64,000 nucleotides of DNA from Lethocerus indicus (GCA_019843655.1 JACDQD010000012.1:62001-126000), one strand, 5' to 3'; counted from the first letter of the stretch, positions 35,991-47,843 are shown. Notes: generated by a model from the letters alone, not told the origin. Translations and numbers: made by a program.

Positions 35991-37107
35991 AAAAATGTAA
36001 TATTTACATTCAATTATCAATGTATTAGGCTGTTGTCTATTCGTGATAAGTCTATTAAAAAGTTCTATTTCAAAAAAAATATACTCTCGTACCCAGTATT
36101 ATGAACCACTGGTCTTTTTTGGACCATTTTCAAAATAACATTTTTTACGCGGGCCGCACATTCAAATCTAACTTGAATAGCGCTTTTATATCATATACGA
36201 GTATAAATATCATTAAAAATAGATATAGAAAAAATTTAATTTCTATCGACACGCTACAATATAACAATAATGTCGGAGAGCGAAAATTGTACAATACTTA
36301 AAAAGAAAAAAAAATCCAATTACATACGTATAAGGAAAATATTAAGGAAAATATTATCTTTCGTTATATTATTCGTATAATAATCGTATAATTATAATAT
36401 TCGTAATATTATTCTTTTTTTTTATTTTAATTTATCTTTCGTTTTATTCGTTCGTTAAAATTCGACGCGGTTTTTGTTCTCGAATCTTTTTCAGTTTCAG
36501 TTTCAGTAAATTTTCATCCGTTCTATATTTTGATTTTATGAAATTCGCCTAAATAGGCGGTGGGAAAAAAATACGAATCGTGGATTTTGCAAAAATTTCT
36601 CAAAAATCGGGAAATTTGTTTTCCGGTAGATTCGAATAGAAGGGCGATTAAATTATTTTCATCGAAATTCAAGTCATCGTAAAGGATTTTCAAGTATGTT
36701 CGTTTTTTTTTTGCGTAAAATTCTTGAAACCGATGACGAAAATTTTTTTAGTGACCGGATAAAAATATTCGAAGGGCGCCGTTTGTCGTTTTCGGTTAGA
36801 AACGATTGCGAAGTAGGAAAATGACAATAATTTTTCTTTTCGGTAAAATAGATTTTCCCATTATGCTTCTTCTGTTGGAGGGCATTTTTGTCACCGGTCG
36901 CATTTAAAGTTGTCGATTTTTCCTAAAAATTATATATCGGCGCTTTGCAAAGGGTCGCAGGTTGGCGGACTTAACAAGTCTGTAAAGGTCAATTGCGCCT
37001 AATAACAATATAAGATTGATTGTTGATTGATAGCGGATATTCTGAGTCGATAAGCTGGCTCCGATAAGGCGCATCCTGAAGATCCTCTGGGGTGTTTTTT
37101 CTTCCAG
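35991..37107. other. AT-rich non-coding DNA
   Basis: Long AT-rich stretch with A/T homopolymers and ATT-rich repeats around 36340-36420. No gene recognised. Confidence 0.5.
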
Positions 37108-37214
37108 CCGACGACCCCTTCACCGTCCAATTCGCGGTCTCCTCCCTCCAATTCGGTACCGGGGCGGTCGGTCGGATCCGGTTTCAGCGTGTACCGTTAG
37201 TGCCGCCGCATCCT
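37108..37214 (+). other. Possible unassigned exon
   Basis: A 107-bp GC-rich patch bounded by TTTTTTCTTCCAG and GTAAGC in AT-rich surroundings. It is open in two of three frames. The frame continuing phase 0 from the mannosidase exon stops after 30 codons (PTTPSPSNSRSPP... to a TAG), and no frame resembles the GH47 domain. It could be an alternative terminal exon or chance. Confidence 0.25.
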
Positions 37215-37549
37215 GTAAGCACTGCATTCTACGGCTCCGAAACCGGTGGGGACACTCTGAAAAGTTTTACAATTATACAATACAGAATCATCCCTTCTGT
37301 ACGGAAGCTATTGTAGGGTGTGCGCGGGGTCGTTGGAGGTAGCGCCGAAACAAGATGGAGAAAAACTGCGGGTTTCGCCGTCTTCAGTAGCAAGATACAA
37401 GATAGAGACGAGTTTTAAATACAAATGATACAAATTGTGATTCCTGCATGCATTCCGACCTATACATTGATCGTGAATTTTTAACAATATTGTTGCGATA
37501 ATCGGGTAAAAAAATCCGAGAATTTAAGCTACACTCACTACATTCGCTC

Positions 37550-37757
37550 GCGCATTTTGCACTGCACCTTGCACTGCACTTTGCACTGCACTTTGCACTG
37601 CACTTTGCACTGCACTTTGCACTGCACCTTGCACTGCACCTTGCACTGCACCTTGCACTGCACCTTGCACTGCACCTTGCACTGCACCTGCACTGCACCT
37701 GCACTGCACTGCACTGCACTGCACTGCACTTGCACTGCGCTGCACCTTGCACTGTGC
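37550..37757. repeat. 12-bp minisatellite CTTGCACTGCAC
   Basis: About 17 units of GCACTGCACCTT or GCACTGCACTTT, grading into a 5-6 bp TGCAC/CACTGC repeat. The resulting Cys/Ser/Ala/Gln-rich frames on the minus strand are artefacts. Confidence 0.95.
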
Positions 37758-37930
37758 AAAATACAACAGATTTCGCTCCAGAATTAAGCACCATCCCAAT
37801 CCTACGGTTTTCTGGACATCCCATAAGTTCATTACGGACGCCTAAAAATGAAGTGGATTTAAATGTACTAAGTAAATAAAATTATGGGGGCTCAATTATG
37901 GCTATTCGTTACTATTAGTTGAACAGCAAT

Positions 37931-38115
37931 GTGGGGTACCCAAAAGTAATCGACATTTTGACTTTGGAATTCATTTTATTTTGCTAAAAAGAAACTTTAA
38001 TTAGACAACTCTCCGGCCACTTTTCCAGGCAAATTTTCACGATTCCCCCCTCTCTCGAGGAACTCCTCGAGACCAGAATAGATCTTATCAAATTTTCGAT
38101 TACTTTTGGGTACAG
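37931..38115. mobile_element. Mariner-like MITE, copy b
   Basis: Inverted ends GGGGTACCCAAAAGTAATCG and CGATTACTTTTGGGTACA, with internal GGAATTCATTTTATTTTGCT. About 185 bp. Confidence 0.85.
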
Positions 38116-38599
38116 CCGATATTATAAATTTTGTGGCGATAAAACATTTTAGAGAATTAGTGTTTTCCTCGAATACACGATACAGTCCACGTCTACGGTA
38201 TACACTCGGTGTTGAGATATTGAAATTTCGAATATCACAAAACGGACTGTCCCTTTACGACGGTGAAGAGCAGATTGAGTTAGCTCAGTAACTGTGCTCA
38301 GTAACTTGGGGGGGTGGGCCCATCTGCCTGTAATTCGGTTAATTGCTATAATTGGGATGTTGAAGCACGTTCCGTTTATTATTGGATAAACGGGAAAGGG
38401 ACGCAAACGTTGTGTCGGACCGTCGGTAATTTCATTCCTGTACATTCGATTTTTCCTTTTTTCCTTCCAAATTCGGTCAGCATTTAAAACGATATTCGAT
38501 CCGGAATCTCCCGTATTTTCGGTCGTCTCGAAGTGGGTAATTTTTCGGTTTTTTTTTCTCGACCTCAAAGCGTATAAAATATAGTCTGGGATATACCTG

Positions 38600-38710
38600 C
38601 GTTTGTGGTCTTCGAGGGGTTGGAATTCCGTGTAGATTTCGCGTGTTTTGTGCCTACTAACCGGTCTAGTAAAAGACCAGCGAGAAGAGACAGAAACACA
38701 CAAAATCGAC

Positions 38711-38715
<5 letters not shown>
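38600..38715. mobile_element. Foldback element remnant, copy 7
   Basis: TGTGGTCTTCGAGGGGTTGG, then GACCAGCGAGAAGAGACAGA; both arms are deleted internally. A (TA)n tract of about 50 bp follows directly (38712-38764). Confidence 0.65.

Positions 38716-38764
<49 letters not shown>
38712..38764. repeat. (TA)n microsatellite
   Basis: An uninterrupted TA tract of about 52 bp between foldback copies 7 and 8. Confidence 0.95.
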
Positions 38765-38766
<2 letters not shown>

Positions 38767-38808
38767 AACCAATTTTCCCTTAAAAACCCATATTAAAACT
38801 AGTTTAAT

Positions 38809-39192
38809 ATACCTGTTTTGTGGTCTGCGAGGGGTTGGAATACCGTAGGTTCCTGGCGTTTCTGTCTCCTCTCGCCGGTTTGGTCTTTTCAGCTTCTCGC
38901 CATCTTCAGTAGCGCCCTGTGTCAGTCACTGTCAGCACTTTGGATGTTTTTCGGGCATCATCGCATGTGGAGTACACGTGAAAGTGATACAGTGCAGTGA
39001 GGATGCCGCCCGAAAAACGTCCAAAGTGCCAAAAGTGACTGACACAGGGCGCTACTGAAGATGATGGCGAGCGGCCGAAACCGGCGAGAGGTGGCAGAAA
39101 CACACGAAATCTAGGGCGTTTTCCGACGGCGATTTCCCCTTAAAAACCCCGCAAGGGAAGCGTGAAAGCTGAAGAAAAAGTCCTGCCGTTCG
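38809..39192. mobile_element. Foldback element, copy 8
   Basis: TTTAATATACCTGTTTTGTG at the left, CGCCATCTTCAGTAGCGCCC and its inverse GGGCGCTACTGAAGATGATG in the arms, and an extension TTTCCCCTTAAAAACCCCGC plus AAGGGAAGCGTGAAAGCTG, also present in inverse beside copy 6. Confidence 0.8.
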
Positions 39193-39592
39193 GAGTATTG
39201 GCCTCTAAAACTCAAGAGTCCACAAGTTCCCAAGTTTAAAATTGGTCGTCGTTTTAATTAAATATAAGTTTCGCGATACTTTTTCTTCAACGAAATTTCA
39301 TTTATAGGTACGATTTTCAGGGCGGGGTGGGTAGGCTGTGGCTCTACAACCCCCTTTCACGAGGGTGCTCCACTGTCCGCTCCTTATAACTTTAGCCTAC
39401 TTTCTCTAGTGGCTCTCAAGACACTGTACAAGAGACTCTATAATACATGGCCGGTTTTATATATCGATGGCCAAGATAGAACCCCGTTCTGGAACTGCGT
39501 TTCTTTCATTTTTGACCCCCCCTCCCCGCTCCTGAAAAAAAGAAAAAAACTGTCTCTCAGTTATAATTTTTTTCGCTGCCCCTATTTTGTTA

Positions 39593-40099
39593 CAGAGTGG
39601 TCCAAAAAAAATGTATCCACCGTTTAACAGTCCATAACTTGCAAACTAATTGACACGGAGTTGTCTCATTTTTGGTGAAAGTGTAGCTTAAAGTCCAACT
39701 TAAAGATATATCACTAGGTAGGTGTTCCAAATGGCCACCGTTAACATCCACAGACAAACTGCAGCACCAACTGCAATCTGCAACCTGTTCAGTCGGATAT
39801 TGGCTCTGTTCGATACTCATCATTAATGTTTTCGTACTTAAAATACCACTTCGAAACTGACTTCCTTTCAATCGAATTCTAAGCCTTGGGCCGGCCACGT
39901 TCACTCGAGGTACGTGACAGGGTACAACTGACACAACAGAACACTGACTATCTGACAAAACAGGACAACGCAATACAACGTATTGTAGGGCGCGATTGCC
40001 CGAACTACAACACTATAACAATACCGAAAATGAGACAACTCCGTCAATTAGTTCGCAAGTTATGGACTTTTAAACAGTGGATACATTTTTTTGGACCCC

Positions 40100-40103
<4 letters not shown>
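39593..40103. mobile_element. Tc1/IS630-like non-autonomous element, copy 1 (511 bp)
   Basis: Inverted ends CAGAGTGGTCCAAAAAAAAT and TTTTTTTGGACCCCTCTG, each continuing for about 70 bp (TGTATCCACCGTTTAACAGT, TTGACACGGAGTTGTCTC), flanked by TA. The minus strand carries DVNGGHLEHL, which resembles the C-terminal end of Tc1/IS630-type transposases. The rest of the transposase is missing. A (TA)n tract abuts the right end. Confidence 0.85.

Positions 40104-40156
<53 letters not shown>
40104..40156. repeat. (TA)n microsatellite abutting a transposon end
   Basis: A TA tract of about 52 bp that starts exactly at the TA flank of the element ending at 40103. Confidence 0.95.
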
Positions 40157-40158
<2 letters not shown>

Positions 40159-40242
40159 CGATATTATTGTACAAGTGATACTTTGTTCAGCGATAAAATT
40201 GTATTTCAATATCAGTTTCAATCAGTTCAATATGTTTGAATA

Positions 40243-40672
40243 CCGTAGATTTTCGTTTCGCTAGACCGGTTTCGGCCGCCCGCCATCTTCAGTAGCAGCG
40301 TCTCACTCGTAGTGCTTGAACAACATAATATCTTCGCGGTGTTTCTGTCTCCTCTCGCCGGTTTGGTCTTTTGCCAGACCCCGGTTTCGGCCGCTCGCCA
40401 TCTTCAGTAGCGCCCTGTGTCAGTCACTGTCAGCACTTTGTCACTTTCACTTGGTACACCAAACCAGCGAGAGGAGACAGAAACAAACTGACAGACACTA
40501 CAGTGCGTGTGAAAGTGAGGATGTCCGAAAACATCCAAAGTGCCAACTGACACAGCGCTACTGAAGATGGCGAGCGGCCGAAACCGGGGTCTGGCGAAAG
40601 ATCAAACCGGCGAGAGGAGACAGAAACATCACGAACCTACGTATTCAACGACCCGCAGACCACAAAACAGGT
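40243..40672. mobile_element. Foldback element, copy 9
   Basis: Left arms with CGCCATCTTCAGTAGC (twice) and the inverse arm CAGCGCTACTGAAGATGGCG...CGCAGACCACAAAACAGGTG at the right, followed by TATTAAA. It is a composite of one short and one long copy. Confidence 0.8.
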
Positions 40673-40699
40673 GTATTAAAATAATATCTTCGGCTTCAC

Positions 40700-41690
40700 A
40701 AGTTAAACGCTGTAACTCTTTTGCGGGGGAGAAATTTTTTTTTTTTTTCATCCGTACAATTAACAGGACAACTGCCCCAAATCCATGGGGCGGCGGAGGG
40801 TTGACGGTTCTAATTCCTCTCGGCGGAGTTATTTCATTTTCGCCCGTGGGAAAACATTACGCAACGCGGTGAAACCGGGAACAATGGGGAAAGGGGATAA
40901 ACAAAGCGAACTCGAGAATTTCCGTAGGACCGGCCCGTGTAACAGCGTTACGTGACCAATTACCAGTCGTTACGTGGTAAGGTGTGCTTCGTTATCGACG
41001 GATAGTTTTTTTTGAAAAACCAAAAACTGGTTGATCAGTTTCTGTTTTCCGCCGCCCAATTCGGTCTAATTCCGGAGAGAGGCGGTTGTACGGGGGAGGG
41101 GGAAATTACAGACCAGAAAACTAATTAATAGGTCCAATTTAATAGTTTTAAAGTCTTTCGAACCGTCCTAAGTCCCCGATGTGTTTCCAATCGACGAAGT
41201 GCCGGTTCCTTAAAGTCCTTCCGAAGCCCGGAAAGGCCCCTTTATCGAGACGAACAAAACGGCCGCATAAAACGGCCCTTCCGCGATTGTACTACAGAAT
41301 TGATTTCGGTTAAAATTCGGTAATTTAATTAAATTACCTGTTCCGAGAGACACATTCATGACACACATACTATCTCTCTCTCTCGCGGTCAGACTCTTTC
41401 CGGAGACTCTCATGCCTCAAACTGTGTGAAAAAATATTCTGGCACCCCATTCTGCATTTTGACCCTGATTTCTTGTTGGTTGTACAATAAATAAAATAAA
41501 TTTTTGGGAATCCTTCTTATCGCATTGGATATTTCGCAGCGGAATTTCCCACCCCATCAAGATTTGTCAAAAATGGAATTTATTTATTTTTTTTAATACA
41601 AATAAGCCTAATTTATTGGGCCCCGGTTGTATTCTGTTTTGGCACGACCGTATCGAAAATTTTTTTTTACGCCCAGCCGAGATTATCGGA
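40700..41690. other. Non-coding DNA
   Basis: Mixed GC content with homopolymer runs. No exon, RNA or repeat assigned. Short open frames show no recognisable domain. Confidence 0.4.
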
Positions 41691-41698
41691 AATAATCT

Positions 41699-42110
41699 GC
41701 CGTAAATCTCTGTTCGATTATAGCGGTTCTAGTGAAGTTCTCAGCGTATTTTTTTTCTATTTTAAAGAAACGTTACTATTGCAGGTTCGTGGTGTTTCTG
41801 TCCCTCTCGCTGGTTTCGTCTTTTGCTAGACCGGTTTCGGCTGCTCGCCGTCTTCAGTAGCGGCACTTTGGGCGTTTTTCTGGACATCCCCACCGCACTG
41901 TGTCACTTTCACTTGTACTGTGTTGTACTTTCAAAGTGGCAGTGCTGTGGGGGGATGCCCGAAAAAACGTCCAGAGTGACCAACACCGCGCTACTGAAGA
42001 TGGCGAGCGGCCGAAACCGGGGTCTAGCAAAAGACGAAACCGGCGAGAGGAGACAGAAACACCACGAACCTACGGTATTCCAACCCCTCGCAGACCACAA
42101 AACAGGTATA
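41699..42110. mobile_element. Foldback element, copy 10
   Basis: Starts with the CGTAAATCTCTGTTCG variant end and a TACTATTGCAG|G acceptor-like word seen in copies 4 and 5. Arms carry CGCCGTCTTCAGTAGCGG and CGCTACTGAAGATGGCGAGC. The right terminus ACCACAAAACAGGTATATTT is complete. Confidence 0.8.
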
Positions 42111-42604
42111 TTTAACGTTACTATTTTTTTTTTAATAAATAAACTAGCTGAACTATCACAGTTCTTTCGTCGAAGTTTATTTCGGTGCAAACAAATATTA
42201 CATTTTCGACGGCATTGCGACTTTCCCCTCTCCCGTAAACAAATTTGTTGTTTCCCCCGTATAACTTTGTCCGTTGTAAATTTCCTATTTCCGCCCCCTC
42301 CCCCCCTCAAATAACCATTACGATAATACGTGTAGTGTATACACTCTATTATGATATGGACACCCCCCCCCGCCCCCATTATCGTCGATGGAATGTTTTT
42401 CGCAGAAAATTGGAGAAATGGAACAAATAATGAATATTGATATTGCCGTTGTGCGGGGTTGGCGTGCCTACCGAAGCTGCCGATTTGGCAGCGGTCCCAT
42501 TTATCCGCAGAAAAGGCGTCCAAAGTGATTGCACTTTCTTCGGTCGATAGGGAGTTGTCCGACAAACAAACCCTCGTCCCGAAGCCCATCGTTCTATCCG
42601 GTTG

Positions 42605-42735
42605 ACCCGTTAAGTACCTGTATTTTTTTATCCGAAAATTTTTCATAAAATATACTTATCACGATGCACTATTATCACAAATAGTACCTGCAGATATGTT
42701 TTTAAAAACAGCCGTCCAGTGATGGTACTTTTGAC
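42605..42735. mobile_element. piggyBac-like MITE fragment, copy i
   Basis: CCGTTAAGTACCTGTATTTT, CATAAAATATACTTATCACG and ATGTTTTTAAAAAC match the left part of the elements at 56380-57168. The right end is missing. Confidence 0.65.
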
Positions 42736-42739
42736 CTGC

Positions 42740-43668
42740 AGAAAGTCTCTAGGCCGGCGGCGTTTAAGGGGATAATGGATGGGTAAAAGAGGAAAGGGAC
42801 TTAACTAGTGGATTTGGATGTGGAGAGAGGCGGGAGTGGAATTTAAGTAAGCGTGATTTTGTCGGGGTATGTTGAGGTCATTATGGATTGTTCGGTTAGA
42901 AACATACCCAGGGGGGGGGGCATTAAGGATGGTACTGGAAGGACTTTTACCGGAATGTTTGGATGCGAGCGATGTCGGATTTCTTGGCGGAACCCAGCAT
43001 AGCTTTATATATTGTCAGTTTGTTGACTATTGTCAGTTTTGATGTCCTTTTCAACAGTCCAAATTTACGATTTAGATATGTAGTTTTCAGTCCGGTATGG
43101 GGATTCCACGTGCCTTTTTTTGTTTAATTTTCGAAAATACCGTAAATAATATTAGGGTGAACGAGTGGTGGGCGTTTTATTCGCCCGTTCTCGGTCGGTT
43201 TCTGGTCCAAGAAGCTTTTTGTAATTGGACAGAAGGGGGTGGGGGTCCGACTGTCCCCTGCCTCCCCCCTCTTATATATAGACAGAGTCTTCTAATGGAC
43301 GATGGCCTCTTTATTTCAGATTGGGACATCCGTCCCGGCCGCCGTCGTCTTCAATTATGTCCGAACGAGGACAGTTCTGGAGTTCTGCGGTGTATTTTAT
43401 TAAATGGAAAATTTGATTTGTTTTGTCCTTTTTAGGCCTGGGGGGGCGTGCAACACAGTTTCGATTCTGGACACGGATACGTGACGAAATTATTAGACGT
43501 CGATTGGCACTTAATTACGTGTGAATGTCGGCCGGAAATAGACACGGGTCCGGGTATAAAAAATATAAATAAATTTCATAAAACCGTCGTCAGAATACCG
43601 ACCGTCCAAACCCCCCTTTACTATTTTGCCTTACGGGATCTAATAAACATGCGAAGAAAAATAAATGA
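42740..43668. other. Non-coding DNA
   Basis: Contains G-runs (for example near 42910) and no recognisable exon or repeat. Confidence 0.4.
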
Positions 43669-43947
43669 CATAGATTTCGTCTGTTTCCGTCTCCTCTCGC
43701 TGGTTTCGTCTTTTGCTAGACCGGTTTCGACCGCTCGCCATCTTCAGTAGCGCGGTGTTTTTCGGGGGCATCCTCACTGCACTGTCACTGTCACTTGTAC
43801 TGCGGTATATACACATTGTCATGTGTCTTGTTATTCTATTTTTCGGGACGTTGTTTGCCTCCTTTGGGTTGGGAGGGATTAACTCCCAGTCTGGTCTTAA
43901 TCGGCTTAATTCTTTGTCTGATTAATGGTCGAAAAAACACAATAACA

Positions 43948-44001
<54 letters not shown>

Positions 44002-44345
44002 GTGCAGTTAGGATGCCCTAAAAACATCCTCAGAAGTTCTCAGTGTATTTTAAAGAAACGTTACTATTGTAGGTTCGTGGTGTTTCTGTCTCCTCTCGCT
44101 GGTTTCGTCTTTTGCTAGACCCCGGTTTCGGCCGCTCGCCATCTTCAGTAGCGGTGTTAGGCACTTTCGACGTTTTTTGGACATCCTCACTGCACTTTCA
44201 AAGTAACAGTGCAGGGGAGGGGGGGTGGGAAATGCCCGAAAAACGTCCAGAGTGCCAACAGTGACCGCTACTGAAGACGGCGGGCGGCCGAAACCCGTCT
44301 AGCAGAAGACGAGACCGGCCAGAGATTCCTGTTCTAGGCCACAAA
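43669..44345. mobile_element. Foldback elements, copies 11 and 12, with (TA)n
   Basis: A left arm at 43669-43810 and a nearly complete copy at 43990-44345, with a (TA)n tract at 43949-43999 between them. The second carries AAAGAAACGTTACTATTGTAG, the arm core CGCCATCTTCAGTAGCGG and its inverse CCGCTACTGAAGACGG. Confidence 0.75.
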
Positions 44346-44349
44346 AACA

Positions 44350-45015
44350 GAGTTTAGATAAAGTGGGTTATAAACTTTGAAGGACAGACAATCGAGATTT
44401 TAAGCCGTCCGTGATTATTGGACAGAGCTTAAGCTCGCCACAATCCAGTATTCGGTGATGCGATGCATCGTGACGCATACTGCACAGTGAATGCCTGCGT
44501 TTCGAGTTGGGCTCCGAGTTATATTCCGTCGGCGGGAAGGCGCGTAGGAGGAAGCCTTGAACTTTAGCTCGCGTCCCAAGTCCGGCCACTTAATGAATGG
44601 ATCTGTTTGTTCTTCCACTTAGAGTTCTTCTCCCTCGGCTCCAACTAGCCCGTTACTTACTCGTGTGAAAACGCGTTAAGTCACAACTTAACGAACGGTT
44701 CGGTTCTTTGTATATGTAATTTTAGTTTTCCTCTGGGATCGGTTAAAAAACAGTGGATTTCGTGTTTTCTATCAGTACTGATGGCGAGCGGCCGAGGCGA
44801 AATCTACTGTACTCCGACCCAGTAGTAATCGTGAAAGTAATCGGTTTTATATTAAAAAAAAAAAAAAAATTACTCGACAAGGTTTGGCTCAAAATTTAAC
44901 CTTGCTATTCGTAACATAAACAGCGCTTTCTCGGCTATTTGAAGCTGGATTTTTGTGTTGACCTGAAGTTTTGTGTGCAGAAAAATATTCAAAACCGAAG
45001 AGAAGGATTATAACA
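44350..45015. other. Non-coding DNA with a foldback scrap
   Basis: Contains a 60-bp foldback scrap (44755-44820: CTGATGGCGAGCGGCCGAGG). Otherwise nothing recognised. Confidence 0.4.
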
Positions 45016-45290
45016 TACCTGTTTTCTGGTCGGAATGACGTAGGTTTGTGGTGTTTCTGTCTACTCTCTCGCCGGTTCGGTCTTTTGCTAGACCGGTTTC
45101 GGCCGCTCGCCATCAAACATACAAACCGCCACAGTACAAGTGACAGTGACACAGTGCAGTGAGGATGCCCAAAAAAACATCCATAGTGCCAACAGTGACT
45201 AACACAGCGCTACTGAAGATGGCGAGCGGCCGAAACCGCAGTCTAGCAAAAGACCGAATCAGCGAGAGGAGACAGAAACATAATATCGCA
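45016..45290. mobile_element. Foldback element, copy 13
   Basis: ATAACATACCTGTTTTCTGG at the left; TTTCGGCCGCTCGCCATC in the left arm and CGCTACTGAAGATGGCGAGC in the right. The right terminus is lost after GAGGAGACAGAAAC. Confidence 0.75.
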
Positions 45291-45570
45291 ATCCTTCTGC
45301 CTTGTCGACCGTTCAAACCAAGATTTATTTCTGCATATCAACGTGATAGCGATTTCGCGAGCAAAAAAAAACAATGTTGTTTCAAGTCGTAAAATAAAAT
45401 TGTTTCTATTATTAGCACCAGTGTGAAATAGTGTCGTGTGGGGGAAACAGGAGAAGAGATAACACAGGCCCCCGTCTAGAAATTATCACGCCTTCTCTCA
45501 GCGTCCGGATGATTGAAATTCGTATTTTCAGATTTTCACAGCTTATAAATAATTTCTGGTTGGTTTAACA

Positions 45571-45905
45571 TACCTGTTTTGGTGGTCTGCGAGGGGTTGG
45601 AATATAGCCCTAGTAGGTTTCTGTCTCCTCTCGCCGGTTTGGTCTTTCGCTAGACCGGTTTCGCGGCCGCTCGCCAACCTTCAGTAGCGGTCCGACAATC
45701 CGACGCATACACACAATTCCCCAATAGCACAACAACAAGATACGTATATATATACAACTGACAAAATACTACAGTACAAGTGACAGTGACAGTGCAGTGA
45801 GGATGCCCCCAAAAAAACATCTCCAAAGTGCTACTGAAGGTGGCGAGCGGCCGAAACCGGTCTAGCGAAACGAGCGAGAGGAGACAGAAACACCATAAAA
45901 CCTAG
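45571..45905. mobile_element. Foldback element, copy 14
   Basis: Left terminus TTTAACATACCTGTTTTGGT, arm core GCCAACCTTCAGTAGCGG, right arm CTACTGAAGGTGGCGAGCGG. Both arms carry the same CATCTTC to ACCTTC-type change, so they still pair. Confidence 0.8.
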
Positions 45906-46364
45906 GGTAATTTCCCGTTTCTTCGATTCCCGGAGGAATCGCGAAAGTTCGAGGACGTCGTGGGGATAATCCATCGGGGACGGTCGGAAGTAGGAGTTTC
46001 GATTGGATATCGTGGAGGAAAACCAAAACGTCACAGTATCAGCAACAGCGGGCCATAATTGATTTTATAAAGCACCGACTTTTACCCAACTGTTTTTGGC
46101 GACAAATCAAATTCAATACGACGTCGCGTTGGGTCGTCTCCGATAAAGAGTGGAATTTTTATTGCCAAAAAAATTGTCGAACGACCCTTTACCGGAAGGG
46201 TCTCTCCGCACCAATAAATAAATGATCCCATCCGGCCAATAGCTCCAATCCTCTCCAATATCGGCCTTCTTCTTTGTTTCCGTCTGTCTTCCTTCCGTAT
46301 TGGATTTAATCACCTCTTTCGGTCGACACTTTATTTCGTTTATTATATTATTGTAGAGCTCCAC

Positions 46365-46368
<4 letters not shown>

Positions 46369-46414
<46 letters not shown>

Positions 46415-46454
46415 ATGTTTCCTTTCAGTCTCGAACGCACTTCAGTGGACACAG

Positions 46455-46507
<53 letters not shown>
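46369..46507. repeat. (CT)n and (TA)n microsatellites
   Basis: A CT tract at about 46369-46408 and a TA tract at about 46456-46507, 47 bp apart. Further CT-rich low-complexity DNA lies at 46690-46760. Confidence 0.95.
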
Positions 46508-46509
<2 letters not shown>

Positions 46510-46713
46510 GCAGTGACGCCGGCAGCTATCGTAGACTGAGAGACTGTATTCTCTCGTGTTGTGTTGGAGTTAAATTGGTCCGTGCGGAAGGGTATGAGAA
46601 GAGGAAGAGAGAGAGTGAGGGGAGGGGGAGAGATTTAGATAAGGGGGAATGGAATAGAGAAAGAGGGGATGTGGGAGGATCACGAAAACCTGTCTATCTC
46701 TCTCCCTCCCTCC

Positions 46714-46753
<40 letters not shown>

Positions 46754-47169
46754 TGTCGCCTCCTTCCGAACGGGTCACGACTGCATTCCCGCTCTGTCCT
46801 GTATGTACTCTCCCCCCCCCCCCTTCGGCTTGTGTATAACTCCCGGATAACTCTCTTTTTTAACATACCTCTTGGTCATGGCGGCGGGGGGGGGAGGGGA
46901 ACCTTCCTTTGGCGCTGGCGCATGCCCCAATCTACTATAACTTCCTTCTATAACTCTCTTTCCGATCCTGTTTTTTTCCACACGCCAGACCGGTTTCGGC
47001 GTCTGGGCGCGGTCCGTAAATTTTTAATCTACAAATTTAAAGCGTTAATCTACATTTTGGGTCTCTCCCTCTGTCTCTCGCCACAGCGCAAATATCCGAG
47101 GGTTTCCCTTCGCGGAAAGTATGTCGCGCGCTTATTTACTGCATAAAAAATTAGTAAATAACAAATATA

Positions 47170-47218
<49 letters not shown>

Positions 47219-47790
47219 CCTGACAAGATTGACTTCTTGTCGCGATAAAGAATCCACCAAATCATGGTACTTTTGTCGTTTATCTGGACTAAAGAAAATC
47301 CCTAGGTCGATGGCTTTTAAGCCTTCCTGGTTGGGGGGGGGGGAAGGAAGAAGGATAACAGAGGAGAAGGATTAAACGAGTGAATTAGGACCCTGGATTT
47401 TATTAAGTCATCGACCCTAAGCATTAAGGAGCGGTTCTAAGGACTTTCGATTGAGTTTCTTTCCCACAGTTCTACACCGTAATCGGTCCATATCGGTTTT
47501 GACACTGCTTTGTACACGATTTCGACGGTTTAGGCTCAATTTTCATGTCCTCAATAGTCCAAACTCAATGTTTAAGGCGATTGGTGGGCGTTACGTTGAG
47601 TCAGTTTTTCGGTCCATTTTAATACCATTAACCGTAGTTCATGTTAAACAATGATTATATAAGCCGAGCGTTAACAGTCGCTTGAGAATTTATTACCCGA
47701 CCGTATGTTTTATTCATTCGCGATTTACATTCCCTCCGGTTATTGTTGTTATAGAATAGTTTATTCTATAGAATACGGTCCTACCGATAT

Positions 47791-47843
<53 letters not shown>

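Noticed and set aside
37384..37824. Cysteine-rich repeat protein on the minus strand
   Set aside because: It is a translation of the CTTGCACTGCAC minisatellite; no signal peptide, splice sites or homologue.
38149..38772. 207-codon open frame on the minus strand
   Set aside because: It joins a (TA)n tract, a foldback remnant and a mariner-like MITE; there is no domain.
41909..42646. 245-codon open frame on the minus strand
   Set aside because: Its end is foldback sequence and the rest has no recognisable domain or codon-bias signal.
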